In this document: positions 46,710-61,200 of the stretch, piece after piece | Layout: each line of letters begins with the position of its first letter | How positions within the stretch are numbered: the stretch's first letter is position 1 | DNA from: Aphidius gifuensis | Taxonomy: Eukaryota; Arthropoda; Insecta; Hymenoptera; Braconidae | Assembly (NCBI RefSeq): GCF_014905175.1 | Contig: NC_057790.1 | Location: forward strand, 16,704,469 to 16,768,468 | Length of the DNA: 64,000 nucleotides | Direction: 5' to 3' | Notes under the pieces: generated by a model | What the model saw: only the letters and a program-made list of their open reading frames with translations | What the model was told of the DNA's origin: nothing | Database searches by the model: none | Made by a program: the position numbers and the translations under genes

Positions 46710-47010
46710 TTAATATTTTTCAAGAATTTTTATATTATCTTTTATCGATTTTGAATTAATAGCTTTTAGCTTATTTCCATTTTTTAAATGTACACCTTTT
46801 ACATCTGACACAGGCCATGTTAATAATGTTGTTTGATAATCCATCAGTTTTCTCATTTGATGGAGAACTACTGTATCAAAAATAATTTAATAATAAATTT
46901 AATAATGTAAAATTTAATTATTTTAATGCTAAATATATTGTTGATTTTATCATTTATAATTAAATAATTTAATATTTATTCATTTACCTGTATTTTGCCA
47001 AAGTTTTTAA
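46710..47010 (-). pseudogene. Unidentified gene remnant (two exon-like blocks)
   Basis: Minus-strand block 46870-46710 reads VVLHQMRKLMDYQTTLLTW, then PVSDVKGVHLKNGNKLKA, and ends KILEKY at a stop; its composition is strikingly protein-like. An upstream block ending at a donor (46988) reads NVSKQRIRAFKNFGKIQ. Joined, the two are one base out of frame, so the pair looks like a decayed gene end or contains an error. An alternative in-frame join gives a low-quality Lys/Cys-rich tail. I cannot name the family. Confidence 0.35.
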
Positions 47011-47369
47011 ACGCTCTGATCCTTTGTTTGGACACATTGAAAATAGTCAAAATAAGAATAAAATATAATTGTAATATTTTTTCATTTTAGTTTTATATAT
47101 ACATCTATCTAAATTTAAATATTTTATAATTTTTTATTCATCCTTTTTAATTAATTGAAATTTATTTACAGAATAAATAAAAAATCTTTTCTATTTTTTT
47201 GAGCTTCATTGAATAAGTCTTAAATTTAGTCTATTTTTTAATTTTTTTTATACATAAAATTGATAATAATTAAAAGTAAACTGATATAACTTAATAAAAA
47301 AAAATTTCAGTTGAATCAAAAACATAATTTAAACTAAATTATAATTTTTTTTTTTTTTTATATAACAAT
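47011..47369. other. Virilizer 3' flank
   Basis: AT-rich 3' UTR and spacer downstream of the vir stop. Nothing else seen. Confidence 0.4.
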
Positions 47370-50300
47370 TTATCTGAGATATGGCGGTCGTGGTTCAGCC
47401 ACCCAAGTTCTACATCTGCTTCCACTCATGACACCTCTTGGTGGACATGTGCCTCTAATATTAAGTTTATTATAACCAGTTGGTCCAGTTGGTTGTGCTC
47501 CACAAGTTTCAAGTGCAACAAAATCATCAACATGTAATGACGGTGGACGAGATGTATTTGGTGGTCTTGATCTAAATGGATCAGCACCTCTTCCAATTCC
47601 ACCAGGTGTCATACCACCTCGTGATGTTACAAATTGTGCTCTACCTCTCATAGGTGTTACAAATGGTTGTTTTGTTTTAGTTATTGGTATAATTGGTACT
47701 TTTTGAATATCACGATTAATTTCTGTTGTTGTATTTTGTCCTTTTGATGATAAATGATTAATTGTATCTTCTGATGGACGTTTTGAGCATAATAATTGTG
47801 CTTCAGTTAATAAATTAAAACCACCAGGTAATAATTCAGTTGCAAGAGCCATAAGATCAACAGATATTGAATCAGATGTTAATGAACCACGAAAGCATCT
47901 TTTTCTTGAACGTATTGGTGAACAACTTGCTGAACGTTTAATTGATCTTTGAGAAAATTGATTTAATAATGCATCAGGTGTTGGTAATAATGGCTCTAAC
48001 ATTTCTGGTATTGGTTCTTTATCTTCACCACCTTCAATTGATGATTTTAAATCATTAACTAAATCTTGTGAACCACGAATTTTTTCAAGTGGATGTTGTG
48101 TCATTCCATTTTCCCACATTAATAAACCAGCAAGTTGTGATATTCTTAAATACAATGATCTACCCTCTGATTTTCCACTGTTTACTAAACTTTCAAGTAA
48201 ACCAATAGTCAACATCATCAATGAATCAAGTGATACTGAATTATTATCATTTTCTTTATCAATAAGACTTACAGTATATTCTAAAAATGTTTTTAAAACA
48301 CCTGGATTATTTTCTAAACAACTTTTAACATGATAAAGACCATAATTATGTTTTGTTAATGATAAAAATATAGCAAGACATTTTTCTAAATTTTTAACAT
48401 CATATTTACTACCATTACTTAATATATCAATTAATATTGTTAATATTGATAATAAAGGTTCTTTACTTGGTACTGAATGTGTTAATTTAATATCAAATAA
48501 TTCATTATTATTATCTTGTGTTAAACTCAATGTATGATCACATAAAGTATAAAAAATTTCAAGTATTTCATATTGTACATTTGTATCTGTTGAATTTTTA
48601 AATGCTGAACACATCATTTCAACAACTGGTGGATATTTTTGATCTGTTTTAATTTGTGCTCTTGATGTTGGACTCATTAATGTCAATAATGTTGCTTTAA
48701 CTGGTGGATGAAGTGTTAAATCACCCAATAAAGCTATTGTTGGAGAATTATTTTCTAATGGTGTTGCTGCTAATATTCTATCTAATAAACATCTACCAAC
48801 TAATAATGCAGTTGGTGCTGCTAAATCACTTAATTGTTTACAAACAGCTGATAATAATATTAATAAATCTTCATTCCAACTTGCACATAATAATCTCAAT
48901 GTTTCCATTAAATTATTAGCTTGTGCTTGTAGATGAGCTGACCATAATTTTCTTAAACCAAGTGCTCTATTAATGTCATTTTCTTCAGTATCACAATCAA
49001 GACGTAATATTGGTGGTAATAATCTTGATAAAAGTTTTAAACCAGGTACAAATTTACATGGTTTTGCTGATATCATTTTTAATACTTCACCAATCATTTG
49101 TGTCCATAATGATTTAGCAACATTACCAGTACTATCTGAATCAACAGCACGAGTAAAAAGTAAAAGTATTTCAGCAATTTCATCAGCAAGTAAATTAATT
49201 TCTGTTTTATTTTGACATGGTATTGCAACAACAAGTGAATAAATTCCTAATAAAGGAACAACTGGTGTTAAATCTTTAAAATCAGTTGCCATACATTTAA
49301 CTAAATGTTCTAAAAGTGCACGAATTAAACGTATACATGAATGTAAAACACTTAGTAATAACATACCACGACGACCAGTTAATGTAGCACGTTGTAAAAA
49401 TGGTTGTTCATAAAAATTTGCCAAATTTGTTATAACAGCAACAAGAGCAGTTAATCCATCAGCAGCATATAATTGTGTTAATGCATTACGATGTTTTAAT
49501 TCAACGTATGGTTCCAATGGATCAACATCATTGTTTGATGGAAAAATAAGATAACAAAGTATACGACAAGCTGTTACAAGTTCTCCAGATAATGATGATG
49601 CTTTTTCTGAATATTTTCTTATAATAACAACAAGTGATAAAACATCACTGTAATTCCAATTTGCTGATGATGCAGAAACTGTTAAATTTGTCATAACATC
49701 ACGCATAAGACCATTATTACATTCACGAAGAAGTACATGTGCACGTGTACGTAATATTTCAACGTTATTTGAATATTTAATTGTTGTTGAAATTATTTCA
49801 GCAACAAATTCTGATAAATCACGATTTGATAATAGCGAAATTAATGTATCAATAAAATTATTTAATGGAAGAACAGCAATTATTGCCTCAAGTCCTTGTC
49901 TATATGTTAAAAATGAATGAAGTTTTTTTATAATTAACCAATCAATATTGTCATTTGTCATTTGTGCTTTAATGTGAACAAGACACTGTACAACTTGAAG
50001 TCTCCAAGCAATTTCACAACCAACATCAGACTCTTGTTCAAATCTCAAAGCTTTTAGTAATACTTTTGTTACGTCAACTTCATCAAATAGATACAATAAA
50101 CCATCTCCAGTTTCCGAGAGATTTATTAAAAATGCTCTGATTATTTTAACAAGATTTTCCGATGAATCTGGTGATACAAGTGTCAATAAAATTTTTCGTA
50201 AAAGTCCAAAATGATTAAAATATGATATTAAATGTTTACGTGGATTTCTTGTTGATTCTCTTTCAAATTCCATTTGCATACTACCAGGTAATTGTCGTTT

Positions 50301-52351
50301 AGGTTGTGCCATTAATGTTGGTGCACATGAATAAGCATGTGTAAGTTCTAAAATAGCTTGTTCTTGTAAGCCAAATTGTTTAATCTCTGTTAGTAATTCG
50401 TATACATGAATTTTTCGTATAACAGAAGTTAAAGCATACTTTAATCTAGCAAGTTTAGCTTCTTTTAACATTGTCAAAATCATTCTATAAAGATTATTAT
50501 TTGGTTGTAAAAATTCTTCAACAATTATTGGATACATTAATGCTGAATCTAGAGCTCTTAATGCAGCTAATTTAACTGGTAATGCAACATTTTCTTTCAT
50601 ACAAAGTTTAAGTAATTTATTTGGTGCATCAATACTTTGTAAAATACTTGATCCATTTGTTATACTACATATTGACTCAGCAAGACGAACACCAACTTTA
50701 ACATGACGTACTTTATAAGCTGGTTGTGGTTGTGATCTTGCAAGTTCTATATCTAATCCTGCATTAACTATTTTTGATAATTCATCAAAATCATGAGAAT
50801 TAAAATTTGTTGAAGAAAATGTACTTAAAACAAGACTCTCACAATTATGAACAAATGTTTCTTTTTCTTGTCCAGGTGCAATGTTAAAATTAACAACTAA
50901 TTTTCCAAGTAATTTTATTATTTCACGTATTTTTTCTGTATTTTCATCATTTATAATTTCATGATTTTTAATATTATCAGGATATTTTTGTAAATCCAAA
51001 AGATCAGGTGGTTCAATTGCCCATAAGTCATCTGGTAAATTTTCAAACAGTTCAACATTATTATTTGGAGGATCATCAGTCATTAATTCTTCATCAGATA
51101 AAATTGGTTCAAATGGTTCAACAGCTTCAGTAACTTCTTCAGTTTCTCTTTCAGCTTCTTCCTCTTCAGCAGATATAGATTCTGGACTAAGAGATACAAG
51201 ACTCTCAGATGGTGGTGATGAGGGTCTTTTTGGTGTTTTTGGTTGACTTTTTGTTGCATTTGTATTTTCTTCAGGTGTCCATTTTGATTGATCAGACTGT
51301 GGTACGTCAGTTGGAGTCTTTTGAGACTCTTCAATTGTTAAAATAGGCTGAGCAGCAGTAGTAGTAGCAGAACTAACAGTAGCATCAGTAACAGTAGCAA
51401 CGGTAACAGTACCAGCAATAGTAGAAGTAGTCGTAGTAGCAGTAGCAGTAACAACAACAGGAGTAGTAGTAATACTAGCAGCAGCCGTTGCAGTAGTAAC
51501 AGCAGCAGTAGCTACAATAACAGTAGAAGAGGTGGCAATAATAGTAGGAGTAGAAGTAGTAGCAGAAGTAGCTGTAGTAGTTGTAGTTGCAACATTTGCA
51601 GAAGCAGTAGTTGTAATGGTAGCAGCAGCAGCAGCAGCTGGAAGAATTGATTCTGATTTTTCAGTCGTTAATGGTTGACTTTCTTTTTCTTGATGCCATT
51701 CTGGCTGTGGCTCAGCACTAACAACATCTGCATTTGGTATTTTTGTTTCCTCTGTGACAGCTATAACACCAGCAGTTGTTGTTGCTGCTGGTGGTGCTGG
51801 TATTTCTGGTGGAGCTATCACTGATTTTGTAAGACTGCCATACACAGCTAGAGTTATTGTCGTATACCAACCACGAAGAACTAATCCATCCGTTGGAATT
51901 TGCTTTTTTTCGCATTCTAATTGTATATGGATATTCTGTTTATACTCTAAACCACCGAGTGATTCAAATGTTGATGCACCAGGTTTACTAAGGTCATTTA
52001 CAAAAAACTCAATTTCAAATTGAGATGGATTTGTTGCTCTGAAAATTAATAAGTTAATTAGAATAAATTCAAGTAAGTAATTTAAAATTTTTTTCAAGTA
52101 AACTAATACATACCCAAGTCGAACACCACCTGGAAAATCAGCTTGTACTCTTGCACCAAGTGGTATTATTCTAACCTCACTGATATAAACTGGTTTTGGA
52201 AATTGTACTAAATCCAAATTTAATTCCTAATAAATAATTTAATAAATTACTAATCACAATTCATATTTAACAAGTAAAAAAATAAACAAAATAAACAAAC
52301 CTCTGAAATATCATGAGAAAAAGTGTCAAAAAACAATAACTCGTTATTCAT
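47370..52351 (-). CDS. vir: Virilizer (VIRMA) m6A methyltransferase complex scaffold
   Basis: Vir is the scaffold of the m6A writer complex (with WTAP/Fl(2)d, Nito, Hakai and others); in insects it controls sex-specific splicing of Sxl or tra/fem. Exons: 52351-52301 (MNNELLFFDTFSHDISE), 52226-52114 and 52038-47370, 1610 aa. The intron 52113-52039 is 75 bp with no stop, so the raw frame reads through it. The N-terminal domain has VQFPKPVYISEVRIIPLGARV, LGATNPSQFEIEFFVND and DGLVLRGWYTTITLAVYG, typical of virilizer. Residues about 187-285 are a Thr/Ala/Val microsatellite-coded stretch and then Glu-rich. An ARM/helical repeat body (about 420-1350) follows, and the C terminus is Arg/Gly-rich (RGRAQFVTSRGG, GRGADPFRSRPP, HVDDFVALE). 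It is divergent from the IP3 3-kinase. Confidence 0.93.
51350..51640. repeat. Trinucleotide microsatellite coding a Thr/Ala/Val tract in vir
   Basis: On the plus strand the segment is almost entirely GTA/GCA/ACA/GTT triplets (AGTAGTAGTAGCAG style). On the coding strand this gives about 95 residues of T, A, V, S and I. It remains in frame, so expansions and contractions occur in triplets. Confidence 0.85.
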
Positions 52352-53738
52352 TTTATTTGTAAAAAAAAAAAAACAAAAAATATAATTAAAATAAAACAAT
52401 ATACACACACACTTTGTGTAATTAAAAGTTAAAAAATTATTTAATAAAAAATTTATTAATTAGTGCATTTTTTGCATAACATATTTTGTATTTCATAATA
52501 ATATTAATATTAATAATAACTATTAACAAAAACTATAAACAAACTCTCGTTGACAATTAAAGGTTATGATTATAATTATAAGGCACTGTTTGTAAACCTA
52601 GCTTGACCTTAATTATTATTTTGACAGTTAAAATCGCGTTTGTGTAAAAAAGCCTTTATTTATAAACAATTGCTAATTTTGCATTTAAAATTTTAATATT
52701 TTGTTAATTAAAAAGTATTTTAAATATTTTTATTTATATTTATTAATTTTACTATCAGTTTTCATTACAAATTACAATTGTTTTTTATTTTGTAAATTCA
52801 TTGTTGTTTAGTAATTTTTATTTTAATCAGTTGGCTATTCTGTCGATTCGAAATGACCGGGAACATTTGAATGATTTATTAATGATTATAAATAATTTAA
52901 TTATTGATTAATACTTATTAACAATTAATAATCAATAATAATAATAAAATAAATTTACATTTATTATGAAGTACAAATTATTTACATTATTATACTTTTT
53001 ATATTTTTGCATTAAACATATCAATAAAATGATATATAAATTAAATAAATAATAAAAACTTGATAAAAATAAAAAAAAGATTATAGTTAATGTAATTTAA
53101 CATTATCTATTTCAATTTGTTCTAATTGTTTTTAATAATTTAATAATTTATTTGTGTAAAAAAGCCTTAACTGCACATGCGTACTGACATTACAGAGAAC
53201 CTAATTTTATTTAATGAAGATCCGTGATCAGCTCGTGTCCTGGAGGCCTCAAATCATTCCCACTTTGATCAAGAAAAAAAAAAAATAAATAAAATAATAG
53301 TAGGAAAACTGGGTGTTGCTATTTGTTGACGAGTGTTAGGTGGATATACAGTTACTCACAAACATTATTATTTACCTGTTTGAATTAAATATCATCCAGC
53401 AAAATAAAAATATTTATAATAAATAAAAAAAAAATAATATTATAATAAACAGTATTTTCAATGGTTTTTTGATTGTCAATACATTATTATTATTTATATA
53501 AAATCATCAAAATTAATGAGTAAATACTTGTATTAAAATTAATTGTGTGAGTATTTTATTTTATTTTTTTTCTTTGACCTCGTATTTCTACTTTTTGAAC
53601 TTTTTCTCTTGACACAAATTCAACAAATATACATCAAGAATTAACTTGACACAAAAAAGTATAAGTATATTATGATACATGAATTGTTAAATATTAAAAT
53701 CAATATTAATTTAATTAACATATACAAATGATTATAAA
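52352..53738. promoter_or_regulatory. Divergent vir / IP3K intergenic region
   Basis: AT-rich with two more complex islands at 52560-52680 and 53150-53350. A GTGTAAAAAAGCCTT motif appears twice (about 52642 and 53155). Likely promoters and 5' UTR exons of both genes; no coding signal. Confidence 0.4.
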
Positions 53739-55208
53739 ATGAAATCAAAAACATCAGAAATAAATTCAACTGACGACACAGTTACAAGTGAAACAAATGA
53801 ATTTAATATGATGATGCCTGTTGTAAGTAGAAGTCACAGTAAAAGTTCACAAACAGATGAAGGAATATCTGTTGATAATGTTGATAAAAATATTAAAAAA
53901 TTTACAACATGTTGGAATATTGAAACATCAAATTGTGATGAAGATACATCAAAAAATACTCTTTGGCCAAATGATGATAAATTCAAAAATAAAATAACTC
54001 GATCAAGCAGTTCAGATAGTGCTGTTTTAAGTGATGACGATCAATCCAAAGGTATTTATAAATTACAATAATCATAACTATATTAAATAATAAAAAAATA
54101 TATTGATTCCTTTTGTTTTGTTTTTTTCATTCAATAAAAATTGCTTTATATTTTTTATATTTCTATTTATGAATGACAACCATTCAATTGTCATTTTTAA
54201 CTTAACAGAATAATTGAATAATTGACTTTGATTTCAGTCAAATGATTTAACTTTTATAGTATAAATTGTTGCTCACTATTGTATTTTTAATACATCACTT
54301 TAAACAACAAAAAAAAAAAAATAATCATCAATGCTTTGACTATAGTATTATCATGATTTATGTTTTGTCAACTAACGTCACAACTGATAATGTTTATATT
54401 ATCTTGTTATTATTGATATTATTATTATATATTTATTTTTAATATAAATTTTATATGACTTTATACTCTTTTTTTATCAAACCTGACTGACGTTTTTTTT
54501 TTGCAGTAATTTATTGTTTTTTTATCAAGATGATTAATGTGATGATGAGGTGTTGAATTAATATGATTAATTTTCCAGGTTGGGAAAATGTAAATAATGG
54601 TGAAAAAAGTGAGTGTGATTCTAATGAAGAACGACCAAGATATTGGAGAACACCAAGTGTTGTTGTAAGTGATTACTCTGATTATTCATATCTTGAAGAA
54701 AAATTTGAACGTAATGAGGCATCATTGGAAATGTATGAGGAAAGAACAAGTGGTTCAACAAGCCAAGCAAGTAGTTGTTCATGTCTAGATTGTGACGATA
54801 TTAGAGAATTCAATGACGTGACAAGTCAATTACTTAAAGTTTGTGGCCAACGACGTCATTCAGACTCATGCTGTGCATGTATTAATGGAACATCCGGCAT
54901 CAATAGCCGGTAAATATTATCATAATTAATAATTTAAAAACATCAAATATTGTTTACAAAACTAACTGTATATTTTTTATTTTTATTTAAGAATTATAAA
55001 TGATAATTCAAATAGAAGAAATTCATGTCTTGCAACACCAAATCCATACACCAGCAAACATAATGATAATTATGATGATGAAATTAATTGTAATTCAGAG
55101 TTTTTAAATATTCCATTTAATCGAAAAATATCTGATTGTTCAACAAATTCCAGTTTAAGTGGTGATGAGTTTGAAGTTACAGAATTACAACCATTAAAAA
55201 AACAAACA
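53739..55208 (+). other. IP3K: IP3K 5' unit 1 (three exons)
   Basis: Exons 53739-54051, 54579-54909 and 54992-55208, spliced in phases 1 and 2 and ending phase 0 at QPLKKQT. Disordered and Ser-rich, with SSSSDSAVLSDDD, a Cys pair CSCLDCDD and PRYWRTPSVVVSDYSDYS, typical of insect IP3K long N termini. The separating introns are ordinary AT-rich sequence. Confidence 0.8.
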
Positions 55209-58200
55209 GTGAGTAAAAAAAATTTATTATTATTTAATTTATTAATAATTATTTATATAATATTATAAAATAATTATAAAATTTTATTGTGAAATTGATT
55301 TTTAAATGTTTATTTATCACAGTAATTTTTTTTTTTTAATTGACGTTGTTTCTTAATTGACTAAAATTTCAATTGATTTCAACAAATATATGGTAATTTT
55401 TTTTTCTTGTAAACTCGGTAAATAGTTTAGCCTTTTTTTTTCATTCTAATAACTCAATTTACTTGAGTCAAGTTATTACCAAGTTAATAATTTATCTGTG
55501 ATATTAAAAATTAAAAAAAATTTCTAGCCCTTAGGCTAAAAGAAAAAACTACCCACATTAAATTTCATAATCATGAAATAGGAAATATTCTAAAGAATTT
55601 TGATTATCATCATTTTCATTTTGTATTTTATTTTGCAATAAAATTATTCGTTTAAAAGAAAAAACATTCATGCCAAATACAAAAGAGAAAATAAAACTGC
55701 ATCGTCACTAAGATCATTAATCATTACAAATATATTACATTTAAATATCAATGAATTTTAAAACAAAAAAAAATTATAAAGAAAATAAAATTTCTACACT
55801 AGTTGCATGAAGGAAAAATAAAATTCCAAAAAGTATTTAAGCACGTGCTTGGTTTACAAACGTAAAAAAAAAAAGATCATAGTTGAAAAAAAAAGAAAAA
55901 ATCTCGTTCAAGTTTCTTGGGTAATGATCAGAAACATATGGGGGAAACTGGTAGTTGAAATTGTGCATCAACTGGAGTTAGTCATAAAAGTCATTGCATC
56001 AATCCAGTGCTTTTCCATTAATACTTATAATCTAAATATCCATAATTCAACAATTTTTAAATTATCATCTTGTATAAACAACACGTCAATGATTAATTAA
56101 TAATCAATTAAAATCACGTAATAATATAGAACGTAAACAAATCATTAATTACCAAAAAGAAATAAAGAAATAATTTTTTAGTGACAGTGTGCATTCAAGA
56201 CTAAAATAAAAAACTTGTATCAAATTTATTTGATGATTCTTCATGATATTCCAAGCGTTCATTGACTCTAAATATTAAAAATTTTCACCGAGAAATATTT
56301 ATATTTTATTTTCAATTTGATTATATAGAAATAATCGAAATTGATAAGATCAGTGATCTCTTTTAACTGGAATATTATATTATTGTCTCGTAGCATTGAA
56401 TAGAGAATGTATTAAAATAAAATATATATTTATTATTATACAGAGGAAACAAGGCGGGTGTATAATGACAGTAAAACAACATTCAATTTGATAGTTATTG
56501 CGTAGGAAGTCACGAGACAAAAATACCAGACTTTTAGTCTCTTCTACGTCTCATCATAGCCAGTCTATTTTATTTAATATTTTATCAAAAAAATTTCATC
56601 TTAAAAACACACACAATAATGTGATGATATATTTGTTTATTTTATTAAAAGTTATAGTGTGGATATTTAAAATATTCAAGTGATTAGTGTTGAATGTGTT
56701 GCTTGAAAAAAATTACATGATAATTCAACTAATTATGAAGGACATTTGTGGGATTCTTTATATTTAAAATTATCGTTTTTAAGTTGACGTCAAAGTATTT
56801 ATTTATTCATTTTTTTTTGTTGTATTTAATACGGCCCTGATTTAAAATATACACGTGAGAGAGATACAGGAAGTTGAAATATTAATATTTTTCATTTTTA
56901 GAATATCTGTATTTGAATTAAATTAAGATACTTAATGTTTTTTATTATGAATAGTAATAGTAAAAAGATAATGCAAAATTAAAAAAGAAAAAATAGTACA
57001 ATTCACGTGAAACATTTTAAATAAACTTGGGAGTAAATTTATTTGTTACAAAATGGAGAATAACAATATGATGCATGACGATGTTGGATTACCACCAAAG
57101 TGTTCAAGGGTATCACAACCCTCAACACCAACATCACCAAGTTTAAATTTAATGGAACAATTATTACTAGCTAAAATGGAAAGACACAGTTTGGATCCTG
57201 ATATTAATAAATCAAATTGTCATTTAACATTATTAAGAACAAATTCAGTTGATAGTCAAACATCAGCAAGTACATTTAGTTCAATCAGATCAACTGATTC
57301 AACAGATAATCATTATTGTAAATGTGATGATTGTCTTCTTGGCATTGTTGATAAACATCAACGTTATATACCAACATGTGGACAAAAAAAGGTAGAATAA
57401 AAATGATAATAAAATTATATTAAAATAATTTTTAATTTTAAATTATCTTCAGTATATTTCGAAGGCTAAAGATTTTTATTTAGAACGGAAATTAATAAAT
57501 AATTTTTATTCGTTGTTGGTGTCACTGATTAAACAGTCGAGATTTTGCAGATAAATTTTTTTTCTTTTTTTTTTTTTTTTTGGGCCACGTTTGATGTTTA
57601 TTTGCACAGCTTTTTCGATTTTTTTTTTTCTTTCTTTTCAATTGCCTCGAGCATATTAGGATATAAAAATAAAAATGTGTCAGATTATTAATAACCTTGA
57701 TATTTTTTTTTATTCGATATTTCGACTGGTGGCATTGACCTATCATTTATTAAAATATAATTTATTTAAAACCATCAATAAATATAAATAATTATATGAT
57801 TAGTTATTTAATTTATTATTTTGTAATAATTTAACATTTTTTCGAGTCTTATTTTTTATTTAAATATAAAAAAAAAAATAAAAAAATAAGCAATGCTTAT
57901 TTTATTTTGTTAATTTCTAAGAGGCTCCAAATTGATCAAATGGAATTTAAAAAAAAAAAATTGCTTTGAGGCAATATTGCATAAAAAACTAATTGGTACA
58001 GAGAGACCGGCTGTGTTGAGAGTTGTTTTGTGGTCTCATTAAGATCTAGTTTTTTTTTTTTCATTTTTAAATAACTTGGTAGTAGTAATACAATATAAAA
58101 TTGATAAAAAATAAAATCACAATAAATTAATTATAAAATTAAATACACTTTAATAATAATTTTATTAATTTTTAATATTAAAATCATTAAGTGTAATAAA

Positions 58201-61200
58201 TAAATAAATAAATGAATCATTAATTTGAATAACCTTGATAACGAATTAATTAAAAAATATCAATTCATTTCACTGAATGATTATTTTCAATTTTATCTCA
58301 ATTGACAATTGTTTTTATATTTTTATTTTTATAATAAACTGTGAAGGTGTTTAATGATTAATTTATATTATTTGACATTCAATAATTTTATTATAATTAA
58401 AATATTCTATTTTTATACTTAATTTATTGTAATTTAATATTTTTTTCAATGATTATTGAAATTATTATTCACATTTTTTCCTCGTAAAAACAAAAAAAAA
58501 AAAAACAACAAACATTTTAAAATTATTAAAATGAAATGTATTCAATTAATTTATTATTGCTCAAAATATTTTTAAATGATTCTCATATTTTTTTGTAATA
58601 AAAATTGTAAAATTATCAGTATTATGCAATATTACTTGAACGAAAAATAAAAAATAATCTTGTGTATGAAATTTGAGTAAGTATATTCAAGTTCAATTGA
58701 ATTGACCGCAAAAATTATTGAAACGTCTGTCTGTTTACAATGAAGATCACACGTATCTTCTCATACTCAATAAATTCTTGCTTGTTATAAATGAATATTT
58801 CAAGATAAAATATTTTTTCATTCATTTATTAATTTATATTCAAAAAAAGCAGAAAAAAAAATCATCAACGTTTTATTTTTATAATATAATTGATAATAAA
58901 ATGCGAATAAAAAAATTGATTTATAAAAAAATATATACACATATTGTTGATGAAAAACGAACATAATAATTGTAAAAAAAATAGTGAAATATTGTGATAA
59001 TGTTATCAATGTAAAAATTGATTGTTTAATATGGTATATATGTGCGTAGGTCACGAATAAATTAATGCGTGGGTTAATTATTATTCGATGACATCCAATG
59101 ACGCACATAAACGTCTGCCTACAAAACCCATCAGTATTATTAACAAACTTGAAATAATAATAATAATCAAAAATACATTTTTATAGTAATAAAAAAAATT
59201 ACTGAAATATTTCGAAAAGAAAAAAAAACCACTTGCGTAATAAATTTACCAAGTGTCTCATTGTCAATATAAAATTTATGCCTGGATTGTAACAAGTACA
59301 TAAAGAATCATCTTAAAATCATGACCAATTAGAGTTAAAAAAAATGATAAAAAGAAGAAAATTAAAAACTCAGTAATAATAAAAAAATTCAAGAGTTGTG
59401 ATAAGTCATCATGATGACAATGACGATCAGAAATAACTCACTGAGATAATCATATTACTCCACAAAAATAAACTTGATGAGTATGTAAAAAAATAATGAA
59501 AAAAAAAACCTTTATGATTATATTTGTTCGTAACAGTTGGGTTTTTTTTTTTTTTTTTAAAATTTTTTTTTTTTATATCTTGAGAACACAGACTTTCCAC
59601 TGAAAGCAATTTTTGTCCCTCCCATACCATCAGTAACGTCATCAACACAATTTTAAGCTGAATGTGAATTGAAAGACGATAACGTGCTCAACAAAACTCA
59701 TCGAGCATCACACGCATTAAATAAAATACACTTGATCAGTTTGAACTTCATTCTTCAATAAGCTTGTTGTTTAACTTTATAAAATATTTTTCAAATTATT
59801 TTTTATTATTTCAAGTATCATATTTTATCATCTACTATTAATATCAAGCTTAAATATCTCTCAATGTTATTTGAGTATAAAAAAATAATTTATAATAATA
59901 TTAATTGAGTCATTTTTTTTTTTTTGTTTGTATTTAAAAAAAAAAAAAAACTTTAAAACCATATAAAGTTAAATTTCTTTTTGTGCACGAGTTGATTCTT
60001 CATTTACGTAATACATAAGATATCACGTGACGTGTATGTGTATGAAAAAAAAAAATAAAAAATAAATAAATAAATAAAATTTCCTCAACAAGTAGTGAGA
60101 CAGTATATACAACACGAGTTATTGGGATATGGCACTGAGACAGGTCGAATCAAAAGTGGCACACGACAAAAAATCGCTTTCCATCGGCCTAAATAAAATT
60201 TTTTAAAATTATCAAGAATGATAAATAAAAAAAAAAAAAGAAGAATTTTAAATAAATAAAAATTTGTTAAATATTGATATAATAAATAATACAAGAGATA
60301 TAAATTTAAAATAAATAAAAAGTAAAGCATTTAAAAAAAATAAAAAAGAGAGAAGCAAAGTAAATATATTTGCAAAAGAAAAAATAATAAAAAGTGAGAC
60401 GTTTGATTGATAAGAGAGGCACGTGGATAAACATTGCACAAGAAAAAAAAAAAAAAAACAAAATAAAAATGCAAAGAACATTTGACATAACGATACCTAA
60501 AATAATTTGTACAAAAGCAAGTTTGAGTGATTGTGGTAGTCATCATGAAGATGATCCATTGAGTGATAATAGATTAATTGTCCGACAAAAACGTATAACA
60601 CGTTCAAAAATACGTAGAAATTCAAGAAGACATTCAATAACAATTGATCGACAATCATCATCATCATCAAGAAGTCCATCACCAGTACCACGTTTAAATT
60701 CTATTAATTTAAATGATAAAATTAATTTAATAAATGATAATAGATTTAATTATAATTGTGATAATGATAAAACAAATTTAGGATACAGACAGTATATTAA
60801 ATTACTTGATGTACCACAAATTAATTATCCATCTGGTCTTGAATGGGGTGAGCCAAGTGGCGATGATCTTAGCTCTGAATGGGAATCTGATAGATCAGAT
60901 GAACCACAAATTAATGTATTAAATGATTTTAAACTTTTACCAAAGGTGAAATTTATTAATGATTTAATGGATTTTGATTAACAATTGATTTTAATTAATC
61001 TGTTTTTTTTTTCTATTATTGTTACAGAGTTCTGGATGGAGAAAATTAAGAAATATTGTTCAATGGACACCATTTTTTCAAACATACAAAAAACATCGTT
61101 ATCCATGGGTAAATTTTATCAAAAATATATTATTTTTTTTTTCAAAAAACTAAATATAAATGATACTAATAAATGATTTCTAATTGTTTGTTATGATTAA

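Noticed and set aside
55849..56683. Two short plus-strand ORFs in the IP3K intron
   Set aside because: Composition of A/T-run translation and no splice logic linking them to IP3K.
57522..60546. Several minus-strand ORFs rich in Phe/Leu/Ile/Lys
   Set aside because: They translate A/T homopolymers in the IP3K intron; no conserved motif.
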